Position numbers and translations under genes: made by a program
DNA from: Pedobacter steynii
Lineage (GTDB): Bacteria; Bacteroidota; Bacteroidia; Sphingobacteriales; Sphingobacteriaceae
Direction: 5' to 3'
DNA: 64,000 bases
Assembly (NCBI RefSeq): GCF_900103665.1
Contig: NZ_FNGY01000008.1
Coordinates: 248,001-312,000 of the forward strand
In this document: positions 8,249 through 17,037 of the stretch, piece by piece
Position numbering within the stretch: position 1 is the stretch's first letter
Layout: each line of letters starts with the position of its first letter
The notes under the pieces: generated by a model
What the model saw: only the letters and a program-made list of their open reading frames with translations
Told to the model about the DNA's origin: nothing
The model's database searches: none

Positions 8249-8419
8249 CTAGTGTGCTCCATATCCGGCTATACCACTGGTATGCGATGTTGCACTGGTA
8301 TTGGTAGGATCGGTATACGTTTTAAAAGTATCAGTATAGTAACCTGATTTACCTTTTTTTGATTTGAACACAAATAATGTGCTTTTCTTTAGATTGATTG
8401 CTGTTAGTTCTTTTTTCAT
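8249..8419 (-). CDS. RiPP precursor peptide, cysteine-free, partner of LanB-type dehydratase
   Basis: A 56-residue open frame from an ATG at 8419 to a TAG at 8249-8251. It begins MKKELTAINLKKSTLF, a short basic leader-like segment, and residues 19-26 are lysine/glycine rich (KSKKGKSG). The C-terminal half holds eleven Ser/Thr within residues 29-48 (for example TDPTNTSATSHTS) and ends in GIAGYGAH. There is no cysteine anywhere. Its placement between a LytTR regulator and a LytS kinase, next to lanB, and its shared operator with lanB mark it as the substrate. Leader and core boundary is inferred; no GG cleavage motif is seen. A family-level match cannot be checked here. It has no close Shine-Dalgarno site. 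Confidence 0.82.
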   Translation of the reverse strand: MKKELTAINLKKSTLFVFKSKKGKSGYYTDTFKTYTDPTNTSATSHTSGIAGYGAH

Positions 8420-8468
8420 GTTCTGTTTTTTTCGGAAAATTAGGCAGGATAACAGGCTTCATGAAAAG

Positions 8469-8500
8469 TATTACGTTAACACTGACTTCTTTTACACGAA
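8469..8500 (+). promoter_or_regulatory. paired LytTR-type operator in the precursor/kinase divergent promoter
   Basis: TATTACGTTAAC and TTTACACGAA, 21 bp apart (TTAC at 8471 and 8492). The half-sites match those upstream of lanB at 23 of 25 positions, whereas all seven spacer bases differ. The first half resembles the general LytTR consensus (TACGTTAA). It lies 50-80 bp upstream of the precursor start and abuts the kinase ATG at 8501. Confidence 0.65.
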
Positions 8501-9595
8501 ATGAAAATAACACCTGATAATTTCAAGGACTTTTTATACCGATACCGGATCCATTTTATAGGCTGGTTCCTCTTTATATTCTATGAAGTGGTGATTATGG
8601 GCGTGATCCGCGGGGCCTTTGCAACGTTTGGAAATTATGCACTTTTCTATGCGTTTAATGTCATGCTGTTTTATTTTCATGCGCTGGTGGTGATGCCTGC
8701 AGCAAAAATGAAGAGCATTCAGGCACTCTGGAGATTGCCTTTATTCATTTCGCTGGAAGTGGTCCTCTATATTCCACTCGTTCTTCATGCTGCCAATTTC
8801 TTTAACCGCTATGGTTATCTGGAGCTGATTGAACCGATACAGTTTACCTTCAGGGCACATACGAATGTGGCTTATCGGGCGATTTATTTCATTCTGTTTG
8901 CCACCGGATACGATTATATCCTCAATTACTTCAAGGAAAGAAAACGGGCAGAAGAACAGGAAAAGGAGCGGCTGCTGGTCATTATCGAAAACCAAAGGAT
9001 TTATTCCGATCTGATTAAATCGCAACATGCCCATCTTAAAGCGCAAATCAATCCGCATTTCCTGTTTAATACCTTAAATTTTATTTATACAAGCACAAGG
9101 AAGACTGCTCCTGAAGCTGCAGAAGCTATTATGGCCTTATCAGAAATGATGAGGTATTCTATTGAGGAAGTGAAGGACCATGCGCAATCTGCGTTGTCGG
9201 GAGAACTGGAGCAGGTAGAAAACCTGATTAAGCTCCATCAGATTAAGGCAGGTCATGGTTTATACATTTCCCTGAATTATATGGAAGATGTGGAGTACAT
9301 TCAGGTCATTCCCCTACTCATCATGACACTCGTGGAAAATATGTTTAAACATGGGGAACTTCGGCAGGCCAATCATCCGGCAAGCATTGACATCAGCTGT
9401 TCCGGCGGATTGCTCCAGGTCAGTACGAAAAACCTGATTAACTTACAGCCAGCATATACCAGTCACCATATAGGCCTCAGTAACATAAAGAAACGGTTAA
9501 AGTCTGCTTATGGCAACAAAGCCGCTCTTCATACTGCTGTTACTGAGGATCATTATTTTCAGGCTACTTTAACGATCGAGCTTAACCAGGCGTAA
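8501..9595 (+). CDS. LytS/YehU-type sensor histidine kinase
   Basis: A 364-residue membrane kinase. About four hydrophobic segments occupy residues 12-150 (HFIGWFLFIFYEVVIMG, YALFYAFNVMLFYF, and others), then a short coiled linker (KERKRAEEQEKERLLV). The His_kinase (PF06580) domain has H186 in LKAQINPHFLFN, followed by the ATPase region (VIPLLIMTLVENMFKHG; HHIGLSNIKKRL). It lacks a periplasmic sensor domain, as in peptide-sensing kinases such as AgrC, so the ligand may be sensed in the membrane; this is inference. Pair with the LytTR regulator at 7480. Its last 27 bp overlap the 3' end of lanB on the other strand. Confidence 0.9.
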   Translation: MKITPDNFKDFLYRYRIHFIGWFLFIFYEVVIMGVIRGAFATFGNYALFYAFNVMLFYFHALVVMPAAKMKSIQALWRLPLFISLEVVLYIPLVLHAANFFNRYGYLELIEPIQFTFRAHTNVAYRAIYFILFATGYDYILNYFKERKRAEEQEKERLLVIIENQRIYSDLIKSQHAHLKAQINPHFLFNTLNFIYTSTRKTAPEAAEAIMALSEMMRYSIEEVKDHAQSALSGELEQVENLIKLHQIKAGHGLYISLNYMEDVEYIQVIPLLIMTLVENMFKHGELRQANHPASIDISCSGGLLQVSTKNLINLQPAYTSHHIGLSNIKKRLKSAYGNKAALHTAVTEDHYFQATLTIELNQA

Positions 9596-12373
9596 ATGCT
9601 GTTTTTCAAGTTGCAGCAGTTTGTACAGAAAGCTGTAAATGATGGTTTCATGGGCTCTTGGCTGATGGGCAAATAACCTGTTGATGTGCATGTGAAAAAG
9701 ACTACAGAATAAGGCTTTCCGGTTTTCAGCAGCAGTTTCAGCTAAAGTAAAGTTAAAGGAATGGATCAGTTCATTCGGGATGGTATGAAGTACATGATCC
9801 AGGCTTCCAAACGGGTATTCTTCCAGGAAAAGACTCCATTCCCTGTTTACCTTTTTGAATTCAGTGCTGGTCATGCGGTGTTCTTTCTCAAATGATTGCT
9901 GAATATTTCGGATAAAGAGCGCCCTGTCTCCCTGGTCAAGGCCAAGTGTCTCCAGTACTGTTTTCATTAGTACCGTGCAACTGGCATATTTATTAAACAG
10001 ATCAGCATTGTTTTCGATGAGGCTTAAGGCATAATTACTATCGATGGTAAAATGACGCTCTGTAAGTGTCATCTGTGCCACTCCATAACGTTCCGTTTCC
10101 CGGTGATAGGTTTTTAGTTGAACGTCTGTAATGATCCCGTCTGATAAATCCTCATCAAGTATTTCCATTAACCTGCTGATGTAAAAATAACCATCTTCTT
10201 CCTGATTCAATTGTAATCTTAATCTCAGGTGCGGAGCCGGATCGTTGTACCGGATAAAGAACCAGGTTTTAAAATTCCGGGAATAGCTTTCTATGAATTT
10301 TCCGATCAACGCTGCAAGGATGAAGTCTGTCCGTTCCTCATGACAGTAGATCTCAAAATAAAGCCAGTCTTTCCCCGGAACAATGACCCTTTCGATGTCC
10401 TTATATTTTGTTTTTTTTATCGGCGTATGCCCGGGATACAATAATTCATCATGATTTAGCGTGAGGAGAATCTGGCTGAAGTAATTCTTCTTTAATTCAT
10501 CTTTAAATATCTGACTACTAGTGATGATACATTCACTTATAACGAAATCGTTGTATTGGTTTATGTAGTGTTTAAAGTGAAAAAGATCGGTTTCATTTTC
10601 TTTATCAAAGCATAAAGTCTGGTCTCCGTTTCCTGCAGAAAAATACCTGCTTACCCCCATTTTGTTCAACAGAGAAAGGATTGGCTCCTGCCCCGGATCT
10701 GATGCTTTGATCCTCCATTTTGCCGTAGATAAAACCAGGTTTTTGTATTGCACTCTGGGATAGAAATCCAGTCCGGGTAGTAGCGATTGAATGTCAAATA
10801 AGATTTGTGTCTGGAGTTGTTGATGTTGTAAATCACATAGAAAGCGGTAAACGGACAGATCAGACCTGCTGTAGTTATAGGCAGAAGCAAGTCTTGGGAT
10901 CAGACGTTTTTCATATTTGGCAGAAAGAAGGATGATTTCTCCGTTCTTAACTGTAACCAGCAGGTCATTCAAAGAAATGAGCTCCTTCGCACAGGAGTAG
11001 TTTAAAATGGGAAGCTCATATTCATAAATGCCCTTTCTTCGGTTTACATTGTCGACCCTCCCTTCGGCCATATAGCCCAGATCGAAGAAGATTACCTCTG
11101 GATTTGCTGCCGATTCTGCCGCGGCAATCTGCTTACAATGTAATTCTACGGCCTCGCTGGCCATGGTAAACCTACCAGCCAGCGCATTGCCTGTGCAACC
11201 TCCCATTTGCTCCAGGATCACGAGATCATCCGCAAATCTTGCTAAAGCGCTAAAGCTGTTGGCGGGCTTTATCTTATTATGAGACTGAGGATTGTTTTTT
11301 ACATTCTCCAAAGTAATGACCTGTTTTCTATCTCCATTTAACATTTCTTTGAGTAAAGACCACGCAAAGGCTCCGGGATGAGCTTGTGCTGGCGCGGTGC
11401 TGCCGATCGATTCACTCAGTTCATTTGCGAGATCCCCTGTAGTAACAGTCCCCACAAAATCTCCGTAACCGATTCCCAACTCCGGATCCAGAACCATCAT
11501 CAAAGGTAATTCCTGAGATTCGAAGCGCCTTTGGAATTCGGATGAGAAAGATTTAAGGCCTTGATTTTCTGTCGTTGAGCTAATTGTTGTTAAATAATCT
11601 ATACATGAGGGCAGGTGCGCTAAGGCGGCTTTATCGATACCACCTGAAAATACCCTGCGCTCTGCAATCAGGTATTGTTCCTCTGTTTCGCTGAAGGGCT
11701 GGTTGTTCCGGTCAAAGTAATCTGGTCCGATGATATTCGGATTCAGGTCTGTGAAAAGCAGCTGTAAATCAAGCATCGCTTTGAGGATCCCTGTAAGTAC
11801 TTCTTCGGAGACGGCGCTTTCTGTGGCGAAATCACATATGGCGGCATATGTTGCCTTTTTGCTGCAAAAATCCAGCAACTCTGTGATGAACGCGCTTTTT
11901 TCAATTTCAGCCAATTCAAAGACCTGTTCCTGCAATGAAATGAAGCGAATATTCCTGGAGGTTGAATAGGTGCTTGAATTTGAGAAATAGAGACGATCTG
12001 CGGAGGTTAAGTCCTCAATTGAGGTTTGTATGTCATTGCGGTAAGACCAGTCTTTAAAACGATGCAAATGCTGCTTCTGTGAAAAGATGACTTCCTTTGC
12101 ATCTGCTGTCAATTCAGCTACTGCAAAACCTGCAAAGCTGCCATATGGTGTCCCCCGGTATTTGGACCGGTTGAAATACTTCCATATCGTAAACTGTGCT
12201 TTCGGATCTAAAGCAGCCAGTTCATGGGCTTTAACTGTTTTAATTTTCTCATAGAAAGCGCTGGAAGAAAAGCTAATAGCTATTTTTAGTTCCTCCCATA
12301 CTTCAACTAGTTGATCTGTAATGGAGAATGCCGGAATTCTTAAAAGAACGACAGGGCTGATGGTTGTTTTCAT
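9569..12373 (-). CDS. lanB: lantibiotic dehydratase, full-length LanB type
   Basis: A 934-residue cytoplasmic enzyme of the class I lanthipeptide dehydratases, which use glutamyl-tRNA to glutamylate Ser/Thr and then eliminate glutamate, giving dehydroalanine and dehydrobutyrine. Residues about 1-630 match the glutamylation domain (opening SPVVLLRIPAFS; KYFNRSKYRGTPYGSFAGF). Residues about 648-925 match the elimination (SpaB C-terminal, thiopeptide-type) domain: R717 and R719 in HLRLRL, E759 and R762 in HRETERYG, and H894 in FHMHINRLF correspond to residues needed for elimination in NisB. Both halves are therefore present and apparently intact. No LanC, transporter or protease gene adjoins it. 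A LytTR-type operator lies 39-70 bp upstream. Confidence 0.92.
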   Translation of the reverse strand: MKTTISPVVLLRIPAFSITDQLVEVWEELKIAISFSSSAFYEKIKTVKAHELAALDPKAQFTIWKYFNRSKYRGTPYGSFAGFAVAELTADAKEVIFSQKQHLHRFKDWSYRNDIQTSIEDLTSADRLYFSNSSTYSTSRNIRFISLQEQVFELAEIEKSAFITELLDFCSKKATYAAICDFATESAVSEEVLTGILKAMLDLQLLFTDLNPNIIGPDYFDRNNQPFSETEEQYLIAERRVFSGGIDKAALAHLPSCIDYLTTISSTTENQGLKSFSSEFQRRFESQELPLMMVLDPELGIGYGDFVGTVTTGDLANELSESIGSTAPAQAHPGAFAWSLLKEMLNGDRKQVITLENVKNNPQSHNKIKPANSFSALARFADDLVILEQMGGCTGNALAGRFTMASEAVELHCKQIAAAESAANPEVIFFDLGYMAEGRVDNVNRRKGIYEYELPILNYSCAKELISLNDLLVTVKNGEIILLSAKYEKRLIPRLASAYNYSRSDLSVYRFLCDLQHQQLQTQILFDIQSLLPGLDFYPRVQYKNLVLSTAKWRIKASDPGQEPILSLLNKMGVSRYFSAGNGDQTLCFDKENETDLFHFKHYINQYNDFVISECIITSSQIFKDELKKNYFSQILLTLNHDELLYPGHTPIKKTKYKDIERVIVPGKDWLYFEIYCHEERTDFILAALIGKFIESYSRNFKTWFFIRYNDPAPHLRLRLQLNQEEDGYFYISRLMEILDEDLSDGIITDVQLKTYHRETERYGVAQMTLTERHFTIDSNYALSLIENNADLFNKYASCTVLMKTVLETLGLDQGDRALFIRNIQQSFEKEHRMTSTEFKKVNREWSLFLEEYPFGSLDHVLHTIPNELIHSFNFTLAETAAENRKALFCSLFHMHINRLFAHQPRAHETIIYSFLYKLLQLEKQHLRLVKLDR

Positions 12374-12750
12374 ACTTACAAATTCCTACAGAATACAGGA
12401 GGAACAAAATCTATTACGTAAACGAGCTGATCTATTACACGAATCTTTCAGCTGTTTTTAAACCTTTTGCCCTTATTTGGGTCTTTATAGGAGGTCATAA
12501 AGATAGAGCGGATTTAAGCCGCTGATGAATTGGAAAAAAAACATCATAATTATTAAGAGGAACATCAGTTCCGGCAATTTGACATGACGATAATACACTA
12601 TTAAGATAGTTAAGTCATGAAAAAGTAATAGCCCATTAAAAATAAATCTAAACATCAATTAATCAATATATTAGCGTTTAAAAATCAAGCCTATAGCAGA
12701 AAAATACTTAAATAACAATTCAATTATTCATAGCACTAAACCCAAATTCT
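12374..12750. other. 377-bp gap with lanB operator, otherwise no gene
   Basis: Apart from the operator at 12412-12443 nothing coding was found; the longest frames with ATG are about 20 codons. A GCGG/CCGC hairpin near 12510 has no T-run. The L,D-transpeptidase promoter must lie toward its right end. Confidence 0.45.
12412..12443 (+). promoter_or_regulatory. paired LytTR-type operator upstream of lanB
   Basis: TATTACGTAAAC and ATTACACGAA with a 21-bp period (TTAC at 12414 and 12435), 39-70 bp upstream of the lanB ATG. Orientation relative to the regulated minus-strand gene is the same as for the precursor operator at 8469-8500. Confidence 0.65.
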
Positions 12751-13542
12751 ATGATGAAATACCTTTTTGGTGGAGCAGGATTTATTACGATGACGGTGGC
12801 CTTCACCATGATAAACCGGGAGCCGGTAACTCCCCAGATTAATCCGGTTGTAATTCCAACTGAAGATAGCCTGTACAACAGGCATGTCAGTAACATTTAC
12901 CATTCCGCACATCTTGCCGAAAGCGGGTTAACCCCATTAGTTTTTGAAAAAGCCCTTACCGGTTTTTACAATCTTAAGAAGTCCGGGCAGGTATCTGCCG
13001 GCAAATCCATTTTAACCATTGCAGATTTTGATCAGAACAGCACGAGTAAACGTCTGTGGATCATTGATCTGGAGAAAAAGAAGCTCTTACTGAATACCTG
13101 GGTTGCACACGGTCAGCGTAGCGGAAATGACAAAGCAACCCGTTTTTCTAACGTTAATGATTCCTTTCAAAGTAGCATAGGATTTTACTTAACTGCCGAA
13201 ATTTATAACGGACAACATGGTAAATCATTGCGTCTTGATGGAATGGACGAAGGTTTTAATTCCAATGCCCGCAAACGCTCCATTGTTGTTCATGGAGCAG
13301 ATTACGTGAGTCAGGGGACGATTAATGCACTTGGGCGACTCGGGCGGAGTCAGGGCTGCCCTGCAGTAGCACCGGAACTGGCAAATACCGTGATTAATAC
13401 CATCGAAGGAGGAACGGTTTTATTTATCAATGTGACCGATCATTATTATACTTCCAGGTATCTGAATGAACATATTGCAGCGCAATATGCGGCAGCAGAT
13501 ACGATTGATCATGAGCTGTTGCACAATGCTTTGAGTATTTAA
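12751..13542 (+). CDS. murein L,D-transpeptidase catalytic-domain family protein
   Basis: A 263-residue exported protein with an N-terminal hydrophobic segment (YLFGGAGFITMTVAFTM). The catalytic part carries H181 in VVHGADYVS and C203 in GRSQGCPAV, the HG and SxGCP motifs of YkuD-type L,D-transpeptidases, in the variant (PF13645) widespread in Gram-negative bacteria. Enzymes of this fold crosslink or trim peptidoglycan peptides in the periplasm; the exact reaction of this subgroup is not settled. It stands alone and is followed by a clear terminator. Confidence 0.88.
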   Translation: MMKYLFGGAGFITMTVAFTMINREPVTPQINPVVIPTEDSLYNRHVSNIYHSAHLAESGLTPLVFEKALTGFYNLKKSGQVSAGKSILTIADFDQNSTSKRLWIIDLEKKKLLLNTWVAHGQRSGNDKATRFSNVNDSFQSSIGFYLTAEIYNGQHGKSLRLDGMDEGFNSNARKRSIVVHGADYVSQGTINALGRLGRSQGCPAVAPELANTVINTIEGGTVLFINVTDHYYTSRYLNEHIAAQYAAADTIDHELLHNALSI

Positions 13543-13563
13543 ACCTCATTAAATACATTATAA

Positions 13564-13596
13564 AAAAGAAGCAGGCTGAATTGTCCTGCTTCTTTT
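13564..13596 (+). terminator. rho-independent terminator after the L,D-transpeptidase gene
   Basis: Perfect 12-bp arms AAAAGAAGCAGG / CCTGCTTCTTTT around a 9-nt loop, about 20 bp after the stop codon. Confidence 0.85.
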
Positions 13597-13741
13597 CATC
13601 TTAAAAGCCGGAAGCCTGAATTTCTAAGTAAAGTCCGGGGCATGAAGCTGAAAATAATTTCTAAAACCAGGTTAAGTTTTTTAGACTTTTAATACCGAAA
13701 TTTGAACTATGCAGGTGATTGCTTCATGTCCAAAAAGAAAT

Positions 13742-13846
13742 AATTATATACTTATGAAAGCATCATAAGCATACCACTTACAAAAAGCAATGAATATGCG
13801 TATGATAGCTTCATAACCGATAAAAACAATTATATACTTATGAAAG
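13742..13846. repeat. palindromic dispersed element (copy A) flanked by 19-bp direct repeats
   Basis: AATTATATACTTATGAAAG occurs at 13742-13760 and again, identically, at 13828-13846, where it contains the start codon of the next gene. Between them lies a palindromic segment (arms TATGAAAGCATCATAAGCAT and the complement-like TATGATAGCTTCATA). The reverse complement of 13751-13826 matches 29288-29362 almost throughout, including 26 identical bases at one end. The layout looks like an inserted or recombined short element; no coding capacity. Confidence 0.7.
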
Positions 13847-14286
13847 ATAGAATCAATATTCAAAAGACCAACCCAAAAGCTTATCAGGCCATGTTCGCAT
13901 TGGAAAGTTTTTTAGACGAAAGTTCCCTCAGCAAATCTCATAAAGAGTTGATTAAGATCAGGGCTTCACAAATCAATGGCTGTGCCTTTTGTCTGGATAT
14001 GCATACCAGAGATGCCCGGAAAAATGGAGAAACGGAGCAGCGGATTTATACCCTGAGTGCCTGGAGGGAGACCTCATTTTTTACTGAAGAAGAAATGGCT
14101 ATTCTTGCTTTAACAGAAGAAGTTACGTTAATTCCTTCCGGAGTGTCGGAACAAACCTATCAGCGTGCCGCTGAATTGTTTTCCGACTTGCAGCTGTCTG
14201 AAATTATTATGGCAGTGGTGACCATCAATGCCTGGAACAGGATTGCGGTCAGTACCCATAAAAAACCAGAATTGGATCGGGTTTAG
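13840..14286 (+). CDS. carboxymuconolactone decarboxylase / AhpD-family protein
   Basis: A 148-residue all-helical protein of the AhpD-like family. C48 and C51 with H55 (GCAFCLDMH) form the CxxC-x3-H redox motif typical of alkylhydroperoxidase-like members, here most like those annotated as carboxymuconolactone decarboxylase family. Likely a cytoplasmic peroxide- or thiol-related enzyme; the substrate is unknown. The start codon lies inside the right-hand copy of a 19-bp direct repeat, so its promoter region was reshaped by the element upstream. It ends in a strong shared terminator. Confidence 0.88.
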   Translation: MKDRINIQKTNPKAYQAMFALESFLDESSLSKSHKELIKIRASQINGCAFCLDMHTRDARKNGETEQRIYTLSAWRETSFFTEEEMAILALTEEVTLIPSGVSEQTYQRAAELFSDLQLSEIIMAVVTINAWNRIAVSTHKKPELDRV

Positions 14287-14292
14287 AAAAAG

Positions 14293-14339
14293 AAAGCCCC
14301 CTCCTGGTTTGTATAGCACAAATCCGGAGGGGGCTTTTT
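14293..14339. terminator. bidirectional terminator between convergent genes
   Basis: AAAGCCCCCTCC and GGAGGGGGCTTT arms with a 21-nt loop; T-runs on both strands. It serves the AhpD-like gene (plus) and the metalloprotease gene (minus). Confidence 0.88.
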
Positions 14340-14354
14340 AATGCGGTAAATAAT

Positions 14355-16892
14355 TTACGATTTCGGATTCAATGCATTGTTGATGCGCACCAATAGATCC
14401 TGTAAATGATATTTACTCAAACCTGTCGCTGCAGGAATGGCAAGACGGACATCTTTGGCTAAACTGGCCATGTGCGCGCGGCTAATACTGGATACATCTG
14501 AACTAGTAGGATCAGATGACCTCATCCCAGGGAAACCACCCGGAGCAGCCGATGATGGCGCTACCATTAGCTTACTTAGGTTGTCTATGTAAGCTTTTTG
14601 AAGGTTTCTTCTGTACACATCGATGTTCTTATTGCTGTACAATTCAGACCATATTCCGCTTTTAAGGTCGGCAAACAGATGCTCTGCAGTGTAGGCTTTG
14701 GCACCACTCATCACCTCTGCATTGATTAGTTTGCCAATGGTATTGGCATTCAGGAATCTGGATAATGTACTTTTCTGAATCCCCTGAAAAACATCTACAG
14801 CATTAATTCCCGTACGTTCTATCAATTCTTTGTTGATTAACCAGGTTGGACTGGTAAATAATTGTGCATTTAAAAAGGTCATTGCCTCCTTTTGTGTAAC
14901 ATAAGGAACGGCAACAAATGAAGCGCCGCTTTCTTCCACCGTTTTAGGTGTAGAATAGATTCCTCCAATGTTTTTTGCCACATGTCCCATGTAACGGCCA
15001 TATTGACCTACCAGTTCGCCATACAAAGTTTTTGCATTTTGATAACCTTCATTTGGTTCTTTGCTCCAGGTTAAGAGGTTCGGCAAAATGCGCTTTAAGT
15101 TCTTAATTCCATAAGCAGAAGCCAGCATCGCATTGTCACCAAGGTCTTCATTCTGGTTGCGGGGATCGTTGGGATCACTCTCGGTTCCGAAGATCAGGCG
15201 TTTACTTCCGGAGATTTTGCTGATGATGTTTTTGTTAGAACTCGCCAGTTCCTCTTGTGGTCCTTTAAACTCAGGCGTCCATTTGTAACCCCATTCGATT
15301 GCCCATAAATCATAATCACCGATTCTTGGGAAAATTCCTTTGGAACTGATGTTATCTTCCGGTTGAGCAACATAGTTGAAACGGGCATAGTCCATGATTG
15401 ATGGCGTATGTCCATTTTTTTCTACCCATTGTTTGTCTCTTAATTTTTCTACCGGTACAGTTGCTGAAGATCCGAAATTATGACGTAATCCCAGTGTATG
15501 TCCGATTTCATGAGAAGACACAAAACGGATCAGTTCACCCATCAGCTTGTCATCGAAGGTCATTTTGCGCGCCGCAGGGTCAACTGCTGCCGCCTGGATC
15601 AGGTACCAGTTTCTAAGAATCAACATCACATTGTGATACCAGTTCACGTGCGTTTCCAGGATTTCTCCGGTACGTGGATCATGAACATGTGGTCCACTTG
15701 CATTTGGAATGTCTGAAGGTTTGTATACAATTACGTTATGTCTGGCATCTTCAAGGCTCCATGCAGGATCTGAAGGCGCTTCTTTAGCTACAATTGCATT
15801 TTTAAATCCAGCTTTCTCGAAGGCCGCCTGCCAATCATTTACTCCTTGAATCAGGTAAGGCACCCATTTTTTCGGTGTTGCAGGATCGATATAATAGACG
15901 ATTTGCTTCTTAGGCTCTACCAATTCACCTCTTTTATATTTTTCGATGTCTTCCGCTTTAGGTTCTAATCTCCATCTCGTGATCAGGGAAAGGTTTTTCA
16001 CTCCCTGAGGGTTGGAGTCAAAATCTACGAAACCAGTAGCAAAATAACCCACACGCGGATCAAAATACCTTGCTTTCATTTGTGAGGAAGGCAATAAGAC
16101 CATAGAGCTGTTCAGTTCATAGGTGGCCGGACTTGCACTCGGTGCCCCACCCATTCCACCAGGCATTTGAGGTGCCGATTTTGCATAGGTTTTTAAGGTA
16201 CGGATTTCAATGTTCATCGGGTAAGCTTTGATCTCTTTGATGTAACTTCTGTCGTTCATCATTCCGGTTAGGTTTAATGCTTTTTTCACGGAAGGATCGA
16301 AAAAGAAAATCTCATTGTCGCCATTCATGTAATCTGTGACATCAATGACTACGCCTTTAGCACCCGAAACGGAATCTTTAGCAAATGCCTTAATGTCAAA
16401 TGAAGCGACCAAGGGCTGAACATTCGAGTTCATGACCGATTTATATAAACCTTGTGCAGTCGTATCCTGTGAACGTTCTCCAAAAGAAATGCTCTTTAAG
16501 AATAATTTGTTAGCAGGTCCTTTCTGGAAGGAAATGACATTATCGCCAATCTGGTCTCCGCCATAACCCATCATTTGTGAACGGTTGCCGGCAGCAGCCT
16601 TGCTGATTCTGTTGACAATAAGAATCTCCCTATCCAGCAAAGAATCCGGGATTTCAAAGAAGTAACGGTCTTCGATGGTGTGTACTTTAAACAGTCCTTT
16701 ATCTGTTTTTGCCTTGGCGGTGATCACTTCGGCATAAGGCTTAGGCCCGTTTGGCGCAGCTGGGCGGTTAACCGCATTCGGATTTGCAGCGGGACTTACC
16801 GAAGCCGCATTTTTCTTTGGGTTTTTCTGTTGAGCAAAACCTTGAAAACCGGCACCTAAGAGTACCAGCGTGATCAAACTTAATCTTTTCAT
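14355..16892 (-). CDS. exported zinc metalloprotease, DUF5117/DUF5118 type
   Basis: An 845-residue secreted or periplasmic protein: signal peptide MKRLSLITLVLLGAGFQGFAQ, then a low-complexity Asn/Pro/Ala linker. The catalytic motif HEIGHTLGLRH (H461, E462, H465, H471) is the HExxHxxGxxH zinc site of metzincin-type peptidases. The long N-terminal half (YFEIPDSLLDREILIVNRIS and onward) matches the DUF5118/DUF5117 architecture of Bacteroidota zinc-dependent metalloproteases. Physiological substrates are not known. It appears monocistronic, with a shared terminator downstream. Confidence 0.9.
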   Translation of the reverse strand: MKRLSLITLVLLGAGFQGFAQQKNPKKNAASVSPAANPNAVNRPAAPNGPKPYAEVITAKAKTDKGLFKVHTIEDRYFFEIPDSLLDREILIVNRISKAAAGNRSQMMGYGGDQIGDNVISFQKGPANKLFLKSISFGERSQDTTAQGLYKSVMNSNVQPLVASFDIKAFAKDSVSGAKGVVIDVTDYMNGDNEIFFFDPSVKKALNLTGMMNDRSYIKEIKAYPMNIEIRTLKTYAKSAPQMPGGMGGAPSASPATYELNSSMVLLPSSQMKARYFDPRVGYFATGFVDFDSNPQGVKNLSLITRWRLEPKAEDIEKYKRGELVEPKKQIVYYIDPATPKKWVPYLIQGVNDWQAAFEKAGFKNAIVAKEAPSDPAWSLEDARHNVIVYKPSDIPNASGPHVHDPRTGEILETHVNWYHNVMLILRNWYLIQAAAVDPAARKMTFDDKLMGELIRFVSSHEIGHTLGLRHNFGSSATVPVEKLRDKQWVEKNGHTPSIMDYARFNYVAQPEDNISSKGIFPRIGDYDLWAIEWGYKWTPEFKGPQEELASSNKNIISKISGSKRLIFGTESDPNDPRNQNEDLGDNAMLASAYGIKNLKRILPNLLTWSKEPNEGYQNAKTLYGELVGQYGRYMGHVAKNIGGIYSTPKTVEESGASFVAVPYVTQKEAMTFLNAQLFTSPTWLINKELIERTGINAVDVFQGIQKSTLSRFLNANTIGKLINAEVMSGAKAYTAEHLFADLKSGIWSELYSNKNIDVYRRNLQKAYIDNLSKLMVAPSSAAPGGFPGMRSSDPTSSDVSSISRAHMASLAKDVRLAIPAATGLSKYHLQDLLVRINNALNPKS

Positions 16893-17037
16893 TAGTTATA
16901 ATTGGTTTTTAGATCTATTCGTTCCTTTATACCGGAACAGGCTATTTGTGGTATTTAATTTTGGATGACATTTTAAAACGATGGCCAGCATCCACCAACC
17001 ATCGTTTTTACTATTAACTATTAACCTAAATTTTCAA

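Noticed and set aside
9569..9595. Overlap of lanB and kinase 3' ends as a sign of a wrong frame
   Set aside because: Both proteins have family-typical ends, so the 27-bp tail overlap is accepted as real.
12480..12500. Plus-strand AGGAGG at about 12488 as the start signal of another small gene
   Set aside because: No start codon follows at a suitable distance and frames downstream are about 20 codons or fewer.
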